The notes under the pieces: model-generated | Seen by the model: the letters and a program-made list of their open reading frames with translations, nothing else | Told to the model about the DNA's origin: nothing | Databases searched by the model: none | Shown: one piece after another, positions 41,809-50,203 of the stretch | Numbering within the stretch: the stretch's first letter is position 1 | How the letters are laid out: the number at the start of each line of letters is the position of its first letter | Program-made: the position numbers and the translations under genes | IMG/VR virus record: IMGVR_UViG_3300034073_004042 | Coordinates: 1-61,515 of that record | DNA: 61,515 nucleotides | Reading direction: 5' to 3' (one strand) | From: a virus

Positions 41809-44748
41809 TTAGGCACCTGCGCCTGGAACTCCACCCCCACCTTGTCCACCTGGATCAGAAGGTCCCGAAGGTCCAGAAGGTGAATCAGAACCTTGATTAT
41901 CAAGCCCACCTCCACTTTGAGGACCTCCTGCACCAAGAGTTTCACCTTGAGATATACCATTAACAGCATCAGGCCCAATTTCAGGTGAAAAACCATCGGC
42001 AGCAGCTAAATCAGCGGCTGGTGCATTTGGTAAACCACCTCCACCGATAGGCGTCCCATCAAGAGCTGTAACAATATTGCCGCTACCATCAGTTAGCACA
42101 CCTACAAATCCACCACTTGGTGTAAATCCACCCTCACCTCCAGTATCCCAAATTTGAGGCTGTCTACCAAATGTTAGAAAGTTTACTAATCTAGTACGAA
42201 CTTCTCCAGAAGAAGTAAAACCAACAAAATATTGAGTTTGTTGTCCTATTGGGCCAGCTAATTGATTTACTCGTTGATTGTCGGCCAAATACAAAATATA
42301 ATAATAAAAAGAATATTGTAGATTTTTTAAAGTTGATTCAATTCCAGCATCACTAACTGAAATAGTTTTTTGCTGTAATAGTATTTCTAAATTTCCAAAT
42401 CCATCATCTACCACTTTGAATATATTACCATCTTGGAAATAACCCCCATATCTATATCCTGCAACTGGGCTAAAATCTTTTATACAATAATCACGACTGT
42501 CATAAGTATATGCCCCATTTGTCAAAGGTATACGATAAACTTCTTTCCAATAATAATATGGTGTAGTTGATCTTACGGGTTCTAATGTGTTCCAAATTTC
42601 CCTAGTTGAATCATACAATCTAAATGCCACCGATGCATCTAAAGCTAAATCATTGGTTCTAACTGCCAATTTTACAGTTATAGTATGCTCTCCTGCTAAT
42701 AAAAATATTTCACCGGAGGTCGGTTGTGAATTAATTATTAATCCTTCCGATGTAGAAACATCTTTATCAACATCTATAATAGATAATACGGCATCATCTA
42801 TGGTAACTGAACCATATTTATATACATTGAATTGCCAATTATATATCCCATCGGATTCTATGTTAATTTTATAAACGCGATTAATAAAAGTATTTCGTGG
42901 AGCGAGATTGTCAAGACTTCTGATAGTTACTCCATAATCATCTAATAACTGATATTGATTGAATGGGATTCTAAATAAGGCAGTTCCACTTTTAATTTTA
43001 GAATCGGCATTTATACCAAGATTCCCAATTATTGCATAAGTTAAACCACCATTGACTATTTCTGGAGTCCCATCTTCTGACCCCACACCTACTCCGAGTG
43101 TTAAGTATCTAACACCCCTTATAATATCATAACTAGCACCAACAATAGCATTGTTATATGCCCCAGCACTTATCCAATCTCCTAAATGTTGAGATGTTTC
43201 TTCATTATAAACTATATTAATATTTGCTGTTCTAGATACTGTAGTAATACCATCAGTAGCTTGTACCGTTAACACAGGAGTATATGTACCACCACTTGCT
43301 ATATATGGATTAAATCTGACTCTAGGTAATGTACCCGTTCTACTTTCCACACTAAATCCAGCAGGAGATGGTGATATACTAGCAGTATAACTAGTGTAGT
43401 TTGTAAATAATTTTGGAATCAATGTAAAACTTTGATCAACAATATCTATAGTAGATGTAGTATAATTCCATACGCTAGGCGTTAATGTGAAATCAAATAC
43501 AGGTTTTTGTATTGTTTGTTTTACATCTATATACCAAGGATTAATTATACCATCTGATATTATAGATATAGTACTAAAATTCTCGCCCTCAAATCCACCC
43601 GCATAAGTATATTTTAATTGAAATGTTCTGCTTTCTCCCGGGGCAAGAATTAATTCAGGTGTCTCACCCCAACTATATGTAGGAATAGCAGTTACTCCAA
43701 CCAATCCACCAGTGTAATTAATTCCACTAACAGTTACAGTATCATTACCACGATTGAATAGCGTAATCGTTTGATTGGTACTAGTCTGACCTCTCTCAAA
43801 AGTATATTCCAATGATCTAGGGTTTGTTTTTAAATATTTTATTAATGATATTTCACGGGAAGTTTCATCCAACAAAGTTCTATCTACAATAGGAACAACA
43901 GATGGTATACCATATGGTTCTGGACCAGCATTACCTGAACTTGATACTAATGTTATATCGACTCCAACATTGATATTCATAGTATCACTATTCATATCGG
44001 GGGATATAGATAAAAAGTTTGTTACTATTTCTACTCTATTATTGGCTTCATCTTTAAATACATCTATACGTATTCTACCATCAGCATCGGAGTCTAGATC
44101 TTCAACTCCATCAGGACCAAAAATTTCAAATACATAGGTAGATGAATTAGCTAAATTAAAAGTATATGAACTTAAACTGGCATTAGCCGTATCTATAAAA
44201 TTTTTCCAGAATAAATCATATCCACTATATGATTCATCAGGATAAGTTAATTCTAATGATATTGACCCTCCCAAATTTAACCAATATAGTAAATCTAATT
44301 CTGGATTAGTTTGATCATCAAATTCTATGATTGTGCTATTACTAATACCCGCATTTGATGTGCCATTATTCCAAGGTAGTGTTCTGGCATCAGATATTAC
44401 TTCAACTATTTTTTGAGATGGATGTATAGTATGTCTGTTAGTAAATGCATCATCCACTGCTGTTTCAATAGCATTTACGAATGCAGCAGTTATTACAGTA
44501 TTTGTTGTAATGTTTGTAGTAGTATATACATAACCAGATATATCTGCATTAGTTTGATGTATGATACATTTAGTTGTTTCAAAGAATAAATTTTTCCATT
44601 CTTCTGTAGTTATGAAAGTACCAGTGGTAACTGGTTGAACTGGGAATTGACTGATATACCCATATTCTCCAAAAATTACACTTGTAATTTTAGCTTGTAA
44701 TGTGTTAAAATAATCAGCTGTAATTAAAGTTTCAGTAGTAACTGGCAT
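41809..44748 (-). CDS. Giant fibre or baseplate structural protein (979 aa)
   Basis: The product has a Thr/Ser-rich beta N-terminus (MPVTTETLITADYFNTLQAK), an Ig-like segment with VSGINYTGG and ILAPGESRTFQLKY, a large middle beta-domain, and a Gly-rich C-terminal tail of about 90 residues (GGGLPNAPAADLAAADGF to GGGVPGAGA). The composition fits phage fibre or baseplate proteins. No enzymatic motif was seen. The Gly-rich tip may be exposed or flexible. Confidence 0.7.
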   Translation of the reverse strand: MPVTTETLITADYFNTLQAKITSVIFGEYGYISQFPVQPVTTGTFITTEEWKNLFFETTKCIIHQTNADISGYVYTTTNITTNTVITAAFVNAIETAVDDAFTNRHTIHPSQKIVEVISDARTLPWNNGTSNAGISNSTIIEFDDQTNPELDLLYWLNLGGSISLELTYPDESYSGYDLFWKNFIDTANASLSSYTFNLANSSTYVFEIFGPDGVEDLDSDADGRIRIDVFKDEANNRVEIVTNFLSISPDMNSDTMNINVGVDITLVSSSGNAGPEPYGIPSVVPIVDRTLLDETSREISLIKYLKTNPRSLEYTFERGQTSTNQTITLFNRGNDTVTVSGINYTGGLVGVTAIPTYSWGETPELILAPGESRTFQLKYTYAGGFEGENFSTISIISDGIINPWYIDVKQTIQKPVFDFTLTPSVWNYTTSTIDIVDQSFTLIPKLFTNYTSYTASISPSPAGFSVESRTGTLPRVRFNPYIASGGTYTPVLTVQATDGITTVSRTANINIVYNEETSQHLGDWISAGAYNNAIVGASYDIIRGVRYLTLGVGVGSEDGTPEIVNGGLTYAIIGNLGINADSKIKSGTALFRIPFNQYQLLDDYGVTIRSLDNLAPRNTFINRVYKINIESDGIYNWQFNVYKYGSVTIDDAVLSIIDVDKDVSTSEGLIINSQPTSGEIFLLAGEHTITVKLAVRTNDLALDASVAFRLYDSTREIWNTLEPVRSTTPYYYWKEVYRIPLTNGAYTYDSRDYCIKDFSPVAGYRYGGYFQDGNIFKVVDDGFGNLEILLQQKTISVSDAGIESTLKNLQYSFYYYILYLADNQRVNQLAGPIGQQTQYFVGFTSSGEVRTRLVNFLTFGRQPQIWDTGGEGGFTPSGGFVGVLTDGSGNIVTALDGTPIGGGGLPNAPAADLAAADGFSPEIGPDAVNGISQGETLGAGGPQSGGGLDNQGSDSPSGPSGPSDPGGQGGGGVPGAGA

Positions 44749-44828
44749 TGATTTATCCTCTCACTATATTTAGCGAGATTTTTACAACATGCTATTAATA
44801 AAAATTTAAATATTATCAAAGGATTATT

Positions 44829-45602
44829 ATGAAAAGATTTAAACATTCGGGAACATTAGGTGATATAATTTATGGATTACCAATAATGAAATATTTTGGG
44901 GGAGGAGAATTTTATTTACATCTAAATCAAGTAAACTGGATCGGTCAATATTATTACAAAACTCCACCACAGCCATATCATAATGGAAAAATGGATGAAA
45001 AAGATTTAGAATTTTTAGCACCTCTTCTATTAGAACAAACATATGTCTCTAAAGTGGGTGTTTTAAATCCAAAAACTACTGAAATTACACACAATCTAGA
45101 TAACTTTAGACCACTTTTCGTAGGCCACCCAGCTAACTATGTTACTACATACTGCATGGCATTTGATATAAAAAACCCCACTGTAGTAAAAGAACTTAAT
45201 ACTGTACCATGGTTAACAGTGAGAAATCCTAAAGTAGTTGAAAATAAAAATTATGTGGTAAACAGAACTAGCCGAGGCTGGAGCCCAAAAGAAAAAAATG
45301 TTCAGTGGGATCAATGGAAAAATCTAGGTATAGATAAACAAAGTCTGTTTGTTGGTCTATCCGATGAATATGAAGAATTTAAACGGTTTAGTGGATGGGA
45401 CATTGATTACTATCCTGTTAATAATATGCTTGAAATGGCAGAAATTATTGCAGGGTGCAAACAATTTATAGGAAATCAAAGTTCTGCATTAGCATTAGCA
45501 CAAGGATTAGGTGTAAGTTATGTTTTTGAAAGACGCCAAGACTTACCGATAGAACGCAATGAAAGCTATTTCCCCCACCATGATCATGGGAATTATTTTT
45601 GA
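44829..45602 (+). CDS. GT9-like glycosyltransferase (heptosyltransferase fold)
   Basis: The 257-residue product opens with FKHSGTLGDIIYGLPIMKYF, matching the GDxI-x-x-x-P start of ADP-heptose-LPS heptosyltransferases. It also has a donor-side GNQSSALALAQGLGV loop typical of GT-B family 9. It probably modifies LPS or another phage-made glycan; the sugar is unknown. It pairs with the GT9-like gene at 45802. It has an SD (AAAGGATTATT). Confidence 0.75.
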   Translation: MKRFKHSGTLGDIIYGLPIMKYFGGGEFYLHLNQVNWIGQYYYKTPPQPYHNGKMDEKDLEFLAPLLLEQTYVSKVGVLNPKTTEITHNLDNFRPLFVGHPANYVTTYCMAFDIKNPTVVKELNTVPWLTVRNPKVVENKNYVVNRTSRGWSPKEKNVQWDQWKNLGIDKQSLFVGLSDEYEEFKRFSGWDIDYYPVNNMLEMAEIIAGCKQFIGNQSSALALAQGLGVSYVFERRQDLPIERNESYFPHHDHGNYF

Positions 45603-45640
45603 TTGACAAGTACAGTGTGATGATCTATAATGATCACACA
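45603..45640 (+). promoter_or_regulatory. Perfect sigma-70 promoter with inverted repeat over the -10
   Basis: TTGACA (45603-45608), 17 bases, TATAAT (45626-45631). An inverted repeat GTGTGAT/ATCACAC (45615-45621 and 45633-45639) brackets the -10, like an operator. It drives the 50-residue gene and the GT9-like gene. Confidence 0.85.
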
Positions 45641-45659
45641 TTCAAGAAAGGACCATATT

Positions 45660-45812
45660 ATGACTAGATACCTTGTACTTATTCGTCGTAACAACATCGA
45701 AACATTTCAAGTGGAAATGAGTGCTAGTAATCTTTGGCAGCTAAAAAGAATGGCTGAAGGCATGTATGGTCCTGGATCTTATCTAGGATATTCAGTTTTA
45801 TATGAAGATTAA
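45660..45812 (+). CDS. Small hypothetical protein (50 aa)
   Basis: I choose ATG 45660 because the SD AAAGGACC precedes it. The product MTRYLVLIRRNNIETFQVEM then ASNLWQLKRMAEGMYGPG is small and alpha/beta. It has no recognised family. It is the first gene of a promoter-driven pair, overlapping the GT9-like start by 11 bases. Confidence 0.65.
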   Translation: MTRYLVLIRRNNIETFQVEMSASNLWQLKRMAEGMYGPGSYLGYSVLYED

Positions 45813-46620
45813 AAAAGATGACATCGGTATAATACAAAGCCGAGGATTAGGTGATTTAGTAATTGCATTACCAATAGCATATCATTATCATAGTATGGGC
45901 CATAAAGTACACTGGCCTATCTGTGATACTTTCTATAATAGTATGAATTCTGTAGCCCCATGGGTCAATTGGATTCCAATTCCAGTTGATTCACGGGGTT
46001 ATTTTTTTGCAGTAGAACCATTCAAGCGCTTAAGAAACTTAAAGGTTGATGAAGATAATATACTGTATCTGTATCAATACTTAAATTCAAATCCAGAAAA
46101 AACCAACCCAGATTGGTTTTATATGATGAAGTTTGATCAATATAAGTATGCAGCAGCAGGATTACCATTTTCACTCAAATGGGCACTGGAAAAATGTATA
46201 ACTAGAAATAAAGAAAGAGAGCAAAAGCTATACGATCAACTTGTTAGCAATGAAAAGTTCTGGGTTATTCAACAACATAGCAGTGATGTAAGTTATGAAA
46301 TTGATACCAGTGCGATAGATCCATCTAGACAAATCATAGAAATAAAAGAATTAACTGATAACATATGGGATTGGTTATTAATTCTAGAAAAGTGTGAAGG
46401 CATGATTTTAATAGATAGCGTCTTTGCTAACATAGTTGATCAACTAAATTTAAATCCAGACGCAGATAGATACTATATGCGAAAATGGAATAGGAACGTT
46501 GATGGTAATCCAGTATTCTTGAATGAATGGACTTATCTAAGTGTAGATGTACCAGAGAATTTTGAATTTAGAAGTGTGAATCCAGTAGTAGAAGCAAAGA
46601 AAAAACTTTCAAGAAGTTAA
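45802..46620 (+). CDS. GT9-like glycosyltransferase
   Basis: The 272-residue product starts IIQSRGLGDLVIALPIAYHY, a GLGDLV-x-x-x-P start like heptosyltransferases, with a C-terminal block EKCEGMILIDSVFANIVDQL in the position of the donor-site serine loop. It is related in fold to 44829-45602, with low sequence similarity by eye. A role in LPS or virion glycan modification is likely, but the substrate is unknown. It is read from the promoter at 45603. Confidence 0.75.
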   Translation: MKIKKDDIGIIQSRGLGDLVIALPIAYHYHSMGHKVHWPICDTFYNSMNSVAPWVNWIPIPVDSRGYFFAVEPFKRLRNLKVDEDNILYLYQYLNSNPEKTNPDWFYMMKFDQYKYAAAGLPFSLKWALEKCITRNKEREQKLYDQLVSNEKFWVIQQHSSDVSYEIDTSAIDPSRQIIEIKELTDNIWDWLLILEKCEGMILIDSVFANIVDQLNLNPDADRYYMRKWNRNVDGNPVFLNEWTYLSVDVPENFEFRSVNPVVEAKKKLSRS

Positions 46621-46853
46621 CCAAGATATCTGCTTACCTGATATTTGCCTTTAATAAATTGATGCCAGAATTTACCTTTGCTTGGTCTGGTCACAAATTG
46701 TTGATATATTCCTGGCTCCACATTGGCTATTTTATATTTTTTGTTGTTTTTTAAAGTAATGATTAATGATTTTTCTGGAAATGGGATATAACGTATATCC
46801 GTAATCCAACTTGACTTTACTTTAACCTCAGTAATAAATTCCTGTGCTCTCAC
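46617..46853 (-). CDS. KTSC-domain protein with capsid leader
   Basis: The start is GTG at 46853, preceded by an SD (GGA). The 78-residue product begins MRAQEFITEVKVKSS, close to T4 MKTYQEFIAE, and then has a KTSC domain (SSWITDIRYIPFPEKSLIIT, YKIANVEPGIYQQFV). KTSC is a small domain of unknown role often found next to nucleic-acid enzymes. If packaged, cleavage after I-T-E would leave a 69-residue protein. Confidence 0.75.
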   Translation of the reverse strand: MRAQEFITEVKVKSSWITDIRYIPFPEKSLIITLKNNKKYKIANVEPGIYQQFVTRPSKGKFWHQFIKGKYQVSRYLG

Positions 46854-46921
46854 ATTAACATTCCTATATTATAACTATTTAATACTTTTTCATCTAAATA
46901 CAATTTTGAAAGACTCTACCA

Positions 46922-47230
46922 ATGAATAATTATTTAACAAAAATCGGTATATCATTTATACTTGCTGCGGCTTCCATTTCAGTTAATAGTAAACCCGTTG
47001 AAATTAATAAAAAAATAGTTTGCGATGATGCACAGAATGTTTTCAAATATATTGTCAAAGAATATGGTGAAGGTCCAATATGGAAAGGTAACATGAGTGA
47101 AGATATGATTGCTGTAATTACTGCTAATGAAAAAACAACTTCATGGACATTTATAATTATGGACGAGAAAAAAGCCTGTATTGTAGACGCTGGCGAAGGT
47201 TATGAATTCAAAGTACCTAAAAATATTTAA
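46922..47230 (+). CDS. Small exported hypothetical protein
   Basis: The 102-residue product has a signal peptide (YLTKIGISFILAAASISVNS), two Cys (one in VCDDAQ, one in KACIVDAG) that may form a disulfide, and a beta-rich body. Similar periplasmic small proteins occur in aquatic phages. The function is unknown. It converges on the metalloprotease gene with a 4-base overlap of the stops. Confidence 0.65.
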   Translation: MNNYLTKIGISFILAAASISVNSKPVEINKKIVCDDAQNVFKYIVKEYGEGPIWKGNMSEDMIAVITANEKTTSWTFIIMDEKKACIVDAGEGYEFKVPKNI

Positions 47231-47958
47231 TTAGCAGTTTGTAACTCTTCTATTTTATGTGTTATATAATCTATACCACGGTTATATAACCTACGCAAAT
47301 CAGTTGATTCAGTACCTTCTGGAAATAAATCTAGTATTTCTTTTTTCTTTAAGTAATATTTTAATTTATCAAAACTATAATTAAAAGCATCTGACTTTTT
47401 AGTTTTTACTGCATGTTCAATTACAGGTGTAAGAAGATGCAGTACTTCTAAAAATCTAGCATTAATTTCAGAAGGTCTTGCTAGATAGTCTGTTCTAGCT
47501 CTTTTGGGATCTTTTAAAGGATCTCCAATATAACGATATTCTTTTTTTCTAGGAATATCGTAGCCTGTACCAGCGTCAAAATCACTTAGATAAGCATCAA
47601 GTGCATGTCTAAGTTCATGTGCTATTAGTCTAGCCATTCTAGGATCACCAATGTAGTCGGTGTTCAAATATACAGTTTTTATATTTGGGTCCCACAGTGC
47701 CCTTGCTCCTGTTTTTCCAGGAGCAATCTTATTCATATACGAATCACTGACTAATTCTATATGAACTGGATTCAGTATTGCTATATCAGAATCATTATCT
47801 ATTTTTGAAATCTTTTCAATTTTTCCTAGATATAAACCCTGTTTTATTACTTTTTCATTATATTCATACTTGTTTATAAGAGAATTGATTTCATTAGCCA
47901 ACTTGACTATAAGTTTATCTTGACTTGTAGTTTCAGTAATGAAATCAATATATCTCAT
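47227..47958 (-). CDS. HExxH metalloprotease-like protein with capsid leader
   Basis: The 243-residue product starts MRYIDFITETTSQD with the leader and an I-T-E cut site. The zinc-binding motif is ARLIAHELRHALD near residue 115, with a downstream Glu in RPSEINAR as third ligand. It probably cleaves a host protein or helps wall degradation on entry; both are inferred. It is one of three leader-bearing HExxH proteins in the window. Confidence 0.75.
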   Translation of the reverse strand: MRYIDFITETTSQDKLIVKLANEINSLINKYEYNEKVIKQGLYLGKIEKISKIDNDSDIAILNPVHIELVSDSYMNKIAPGKTGARALWDPNIKTVYLNTDYIGDPRMARLIAHELRHALDAYLSDFDAGTGYDIPRKKEYRYIGDPLKDPKRARTDYLARPSEINARFLEVLHLLTPVIEHAVKTKKSDAFNYSFDKLKYYLKKKEILDLFPEGTESTDLRRLYNRGIDYITHKIEELQTAN

Positions 47959-47963
47959 AATTT

Positions 47964-48326
47964 TTAAAATCTATCGGGTTCATTAAAATATGTCGGCTGA
48001 CTGTCAATATGCTTCATTATCTCATTTTCTATATAATCAGATAATATCTCGGGCATATCTTGTATTGGTTCACCAGTTTCTATATTGAAAACTTCATAAT
48101 CTAGTTCCGGTTCTTCAGGAGGCTCACCGCCCCTAGGTCCCCATGATGCAGGACTACTAGCACCGTCATAATTATAGTTTATACCTACTGTAATAAATTC
48201 AGGCGCATCTTCATTTTCTGGCTCTAAAAGATTTTCAATTTCCAATTCCATATCATATTTACGATCGGTCATTTCATCCATCATATCAATATATTCTCTA
48301 ATAAATTCGGCAACACTTTTAGTCAT
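47964..48326 (-). CDS. Acidic hypothetical protein (120 aa)
   Basis: The product starts MTKSVAEFIREYIDMMDEMT and is rich in Asp/Glu/Pro with a middle GASSPASWGPRGGEPPEEP. The AEFIRE at the N-terminus contains I-R-E and could be a variant leader. The function is unknown. An AATAAATA box lies about 22 bases upstream. Confidence 0.6.
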   Translation of the reverse strand: MTKSVAEFIREYIDMMDEMTDRKYDMELEIENLLEPENEDAPEFITVGINYNYDGASSPASWGPRGGEPPEEPELDYEVFNIETGEPIQDMPEILSDYIENEIMKHIDSQPTYFNEPDRF

Positions 48327-48348
48327 GTGATTATCCCTCTGTTAGTAT

Positions 48349-48391
48349 TATTTATTCTAAACTACTATTATAGAAAAATTCTTAATAAATA
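48349..48391. promoter_or_regulatory. Back-to-back late-type boxes
   Basis: On the minus strand AATAAATA (48349-48356) serves the acidic protein gene, and on the plus strand AATAAATA (48384-48391) ends five bases before the ATG at 48397. Between them lies AT-rich sequence with no gene. Confidence 0.5.
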
Positions 48392-48396
48392 ACATC

Positions 48397-49134
48397 ATGA
48401 AAATATTTGAAATAATTGAACCAGAAGATAAAATTACCCCAGTCAATACTAAATGGGATATAGATCGACTAGAACGGAACAGGGATAAATTAATTATATC
48501 TAAACCAGAAGCAGGGGCAGATAGTTTAGGTTATAAAACTAAAGATCCTTTTTTATATGGTAAAAAATCACATGTTCCAGTTAATCTAGAAGCTGATGGA
48601 TTTTATCAATATGTTCAATCAATAAAACCCATAATTAAAGAAAATCCGTATGCTCCTAGAATTTATGTAACCAATATATTGGTAGATAAAAATGGCATGG
48701 GTAGACCAAAATATACTATGGAAAAATTAACTAGTGGGCAATCACTCAGTAAAGAAATAATACATGCTATGGGAACACGGACATTTCAAAGTGAAGATTG
48801 GTATAAAGCAACTGGTGAGTCAATTAGTATAGAACAATTAACAAGTGAAGATTTGTGGAAAATTTTATGTAAAACAATAGAAATTTATTTAAATTCCTAT
48901 CCAGCTAAACCCAGCACTCTATCTACCTTATACCCAATAGCTATAGACGATAAACTAAAAGAACTATTACATATAATTAAAATGGTAGTTATAAAAAATG
49001 AGTATATTATAATAGACTACATACATGCAAATAATGTTATGGCAAGGGGTTATGGGTCGGGGTTTCAGGTTGTTTTAACTGATCCACTAATTTCAAAATA
49101 CGACGTACCTGCCAAACCAATTGATCGTTCTTAA
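48397..49134 (+). CDS. Kinase-like protein with capsid leader (catalytic Asp missing)
   Basis: The 245-residue product starts MKIFEIIEPEDKIT with a leader and I-I-E site. The kinase-like pattern shared with 55571-56311 and 59054-60310 is NPYAPRIYVTNI, YTMEKLTSG (hinge-like) and IHANNVMAR followed by VVLTDPLI (metal-binding DP). Where the paralogs have D-x-H-x-x-N, this one has Y-I-H-A-N-N, so the likely catalytic Asp is absent and it may be a pseudokinase. It is on the plus strand, opposite to its relatives. Confidence 0.65.
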   Translation: MKIFEIIEPEDKITPVNTKWDIDRLERNRDKLIISKPEAGADSLGYKTKDPFLYGKKSHVPVNLEADGFYQYVQSIKPIIKENPYAPRIYVTNILVDKNGMGRPKYTMEKLTSGQSLSKEIIHAMGTRTFQSEDWYKATGESISIEQLTSEDLWKILCKTIEIYLNSYPAKPSTLSTLYPIAIDDKLKELLHIIKMVVIKNEYIIIDYIHANNVMARGYGSGFQVVLTDPLISKYDVPAKPIDRS

Positions 49135-49135
49135 T

Positions 49136-50203
49136 TTATCCACCTATTTCCTCTGGTTGTTGTTTTTTCTTTATCAAATAATCAATATAGTTGTTTACTA
49201 TAAGTGATACCATCTTATAATATCTTTGATAGATTCTCTTTTCTGTTTTTGTATTTGGTAAAACATTTCTACTTCTTAAATGATTGTTAACTGCTTCTAC
49301 TATAAGTTTAGATAAATCGCTTATATCTTTTGAACTTTGTTTATAATATTGTATCAATTGCTCTTTAGAATAAGATTCTAAAAATAACAAATTAATAACA
49401 TCAATGGCAATGTTATTTACATATGCTCCTATTTCCTGCGGTGACGATGCATGTAATCTATTCATCATTTCTATATCAACATATTCATTTGCAGCGTTTT
49501 TAGAGAAAGATTTTAAAAATTTTTCACGATTTGCTAGATATGAACGATACTCAGTATTTTGTCTATAACCTCCCCCCGGCATTTGCTTTAATTGTTGATT
49601 ATAATGCTGCTTTACATGAACTAGCTCATGTAAATATGTTGATACCATATCGGTTATAAGTTTAGCAAAATCAATCATAAATTGTTTTAACAAATATTGA
49701 TCTTTTACCAACGAAGACAATATTCTTTTTAAGTTTTCAAAAAATGTATTACCTTCCCATGAATCTGCTGCATATAAAATTAAATCATGCGCTAATTTAT
49801 CAACCAAAGGAAAATAAAATACCTTTTCATTTAAAAATACTTTACTATTGGCAGGATTAGCTTGTCCCCAATCTGGTCCTATATCGCGCAATTCAACTTT
49901 TAATAATTTAGCAGCAGAATTTTTTGGTGGCATTTTTGTCAAGCCCAGTATATCTCTACCTAAAGCTGTTAAATGAGCTTCTATATTATATTTTAAAGAT
50001 ATAGAAATATAGTTTTTTAGAATTTCTTTAATTTTCTTACTATCACTTCCCATACCTAAATCAATATTTTTAAAGTCTGGTTCATTCAAATCTTTATTTA
50101 ATGATGATATTTCTTCAACTATCCCATTATAGATAGCCTGAAATGCATCTTCTTTATGACTGGTATAGTCAATTATTTCTGTTACTATTTCACGTGCTCT
50201 CAT
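49136..50203 (-). CDS. HExxH metalloprotease-like protein with capsid leader
   Basis: I choose ATG 50203 (MRAREIVTEIIDYTS), which overlaps the upstream gene by four bases. The 355-residue product has the zinc motif TYLHELVHVKQHYNQ near residue 195, with Glu in SPQEIGAYV as a possible third ligand. The rest is helical. Cleavage after V-T-E would mature it. The substrate is unknown. Confidence 0.75.
   Translation of the reverse strand: MRAREIVTEIIDYTSHKEDAFQAIYNGIVEEISSLNKDLNEPDFKNIDLGMGSDSKKIKEILKNYISISLKYNIEAHLTALGRDILGLTKMPPKNSAAKLLKVELRDIGPDWGQANPANSKVFLNEKVFYFPLVDKLAHDLILYAADSWEGNTFFENLKRILSSLVKDQYLLKQFMIDFAKLITDMVSTYLHELVHVKQHYNQQLKQMPGGGYRQNTEYRSYLANREKFLKSFSKNAANEYVDIEMMNRLHASSPQEIGAYVNNIAIDVINLLFLESYSKEQLIQYYKQSSKDISDLSKLIVEAVNNHLRSRNVLPNTKTEKRIYQRYYKMVSLIVNNYIDYLIKKKQQPEEIGG

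Noticed and set aside
44760-44785. Weak hairpin ahead of the GT9-like gene
   Set aside because: The stem has a mismatch in five pairs and no strong T-run on the needed strand.
45615-45639. CRP-like site TGTGA...TCACA
   Set aside because: The half-sites are separated by 13 bases instead of 6, so it does not fit a CRP site.
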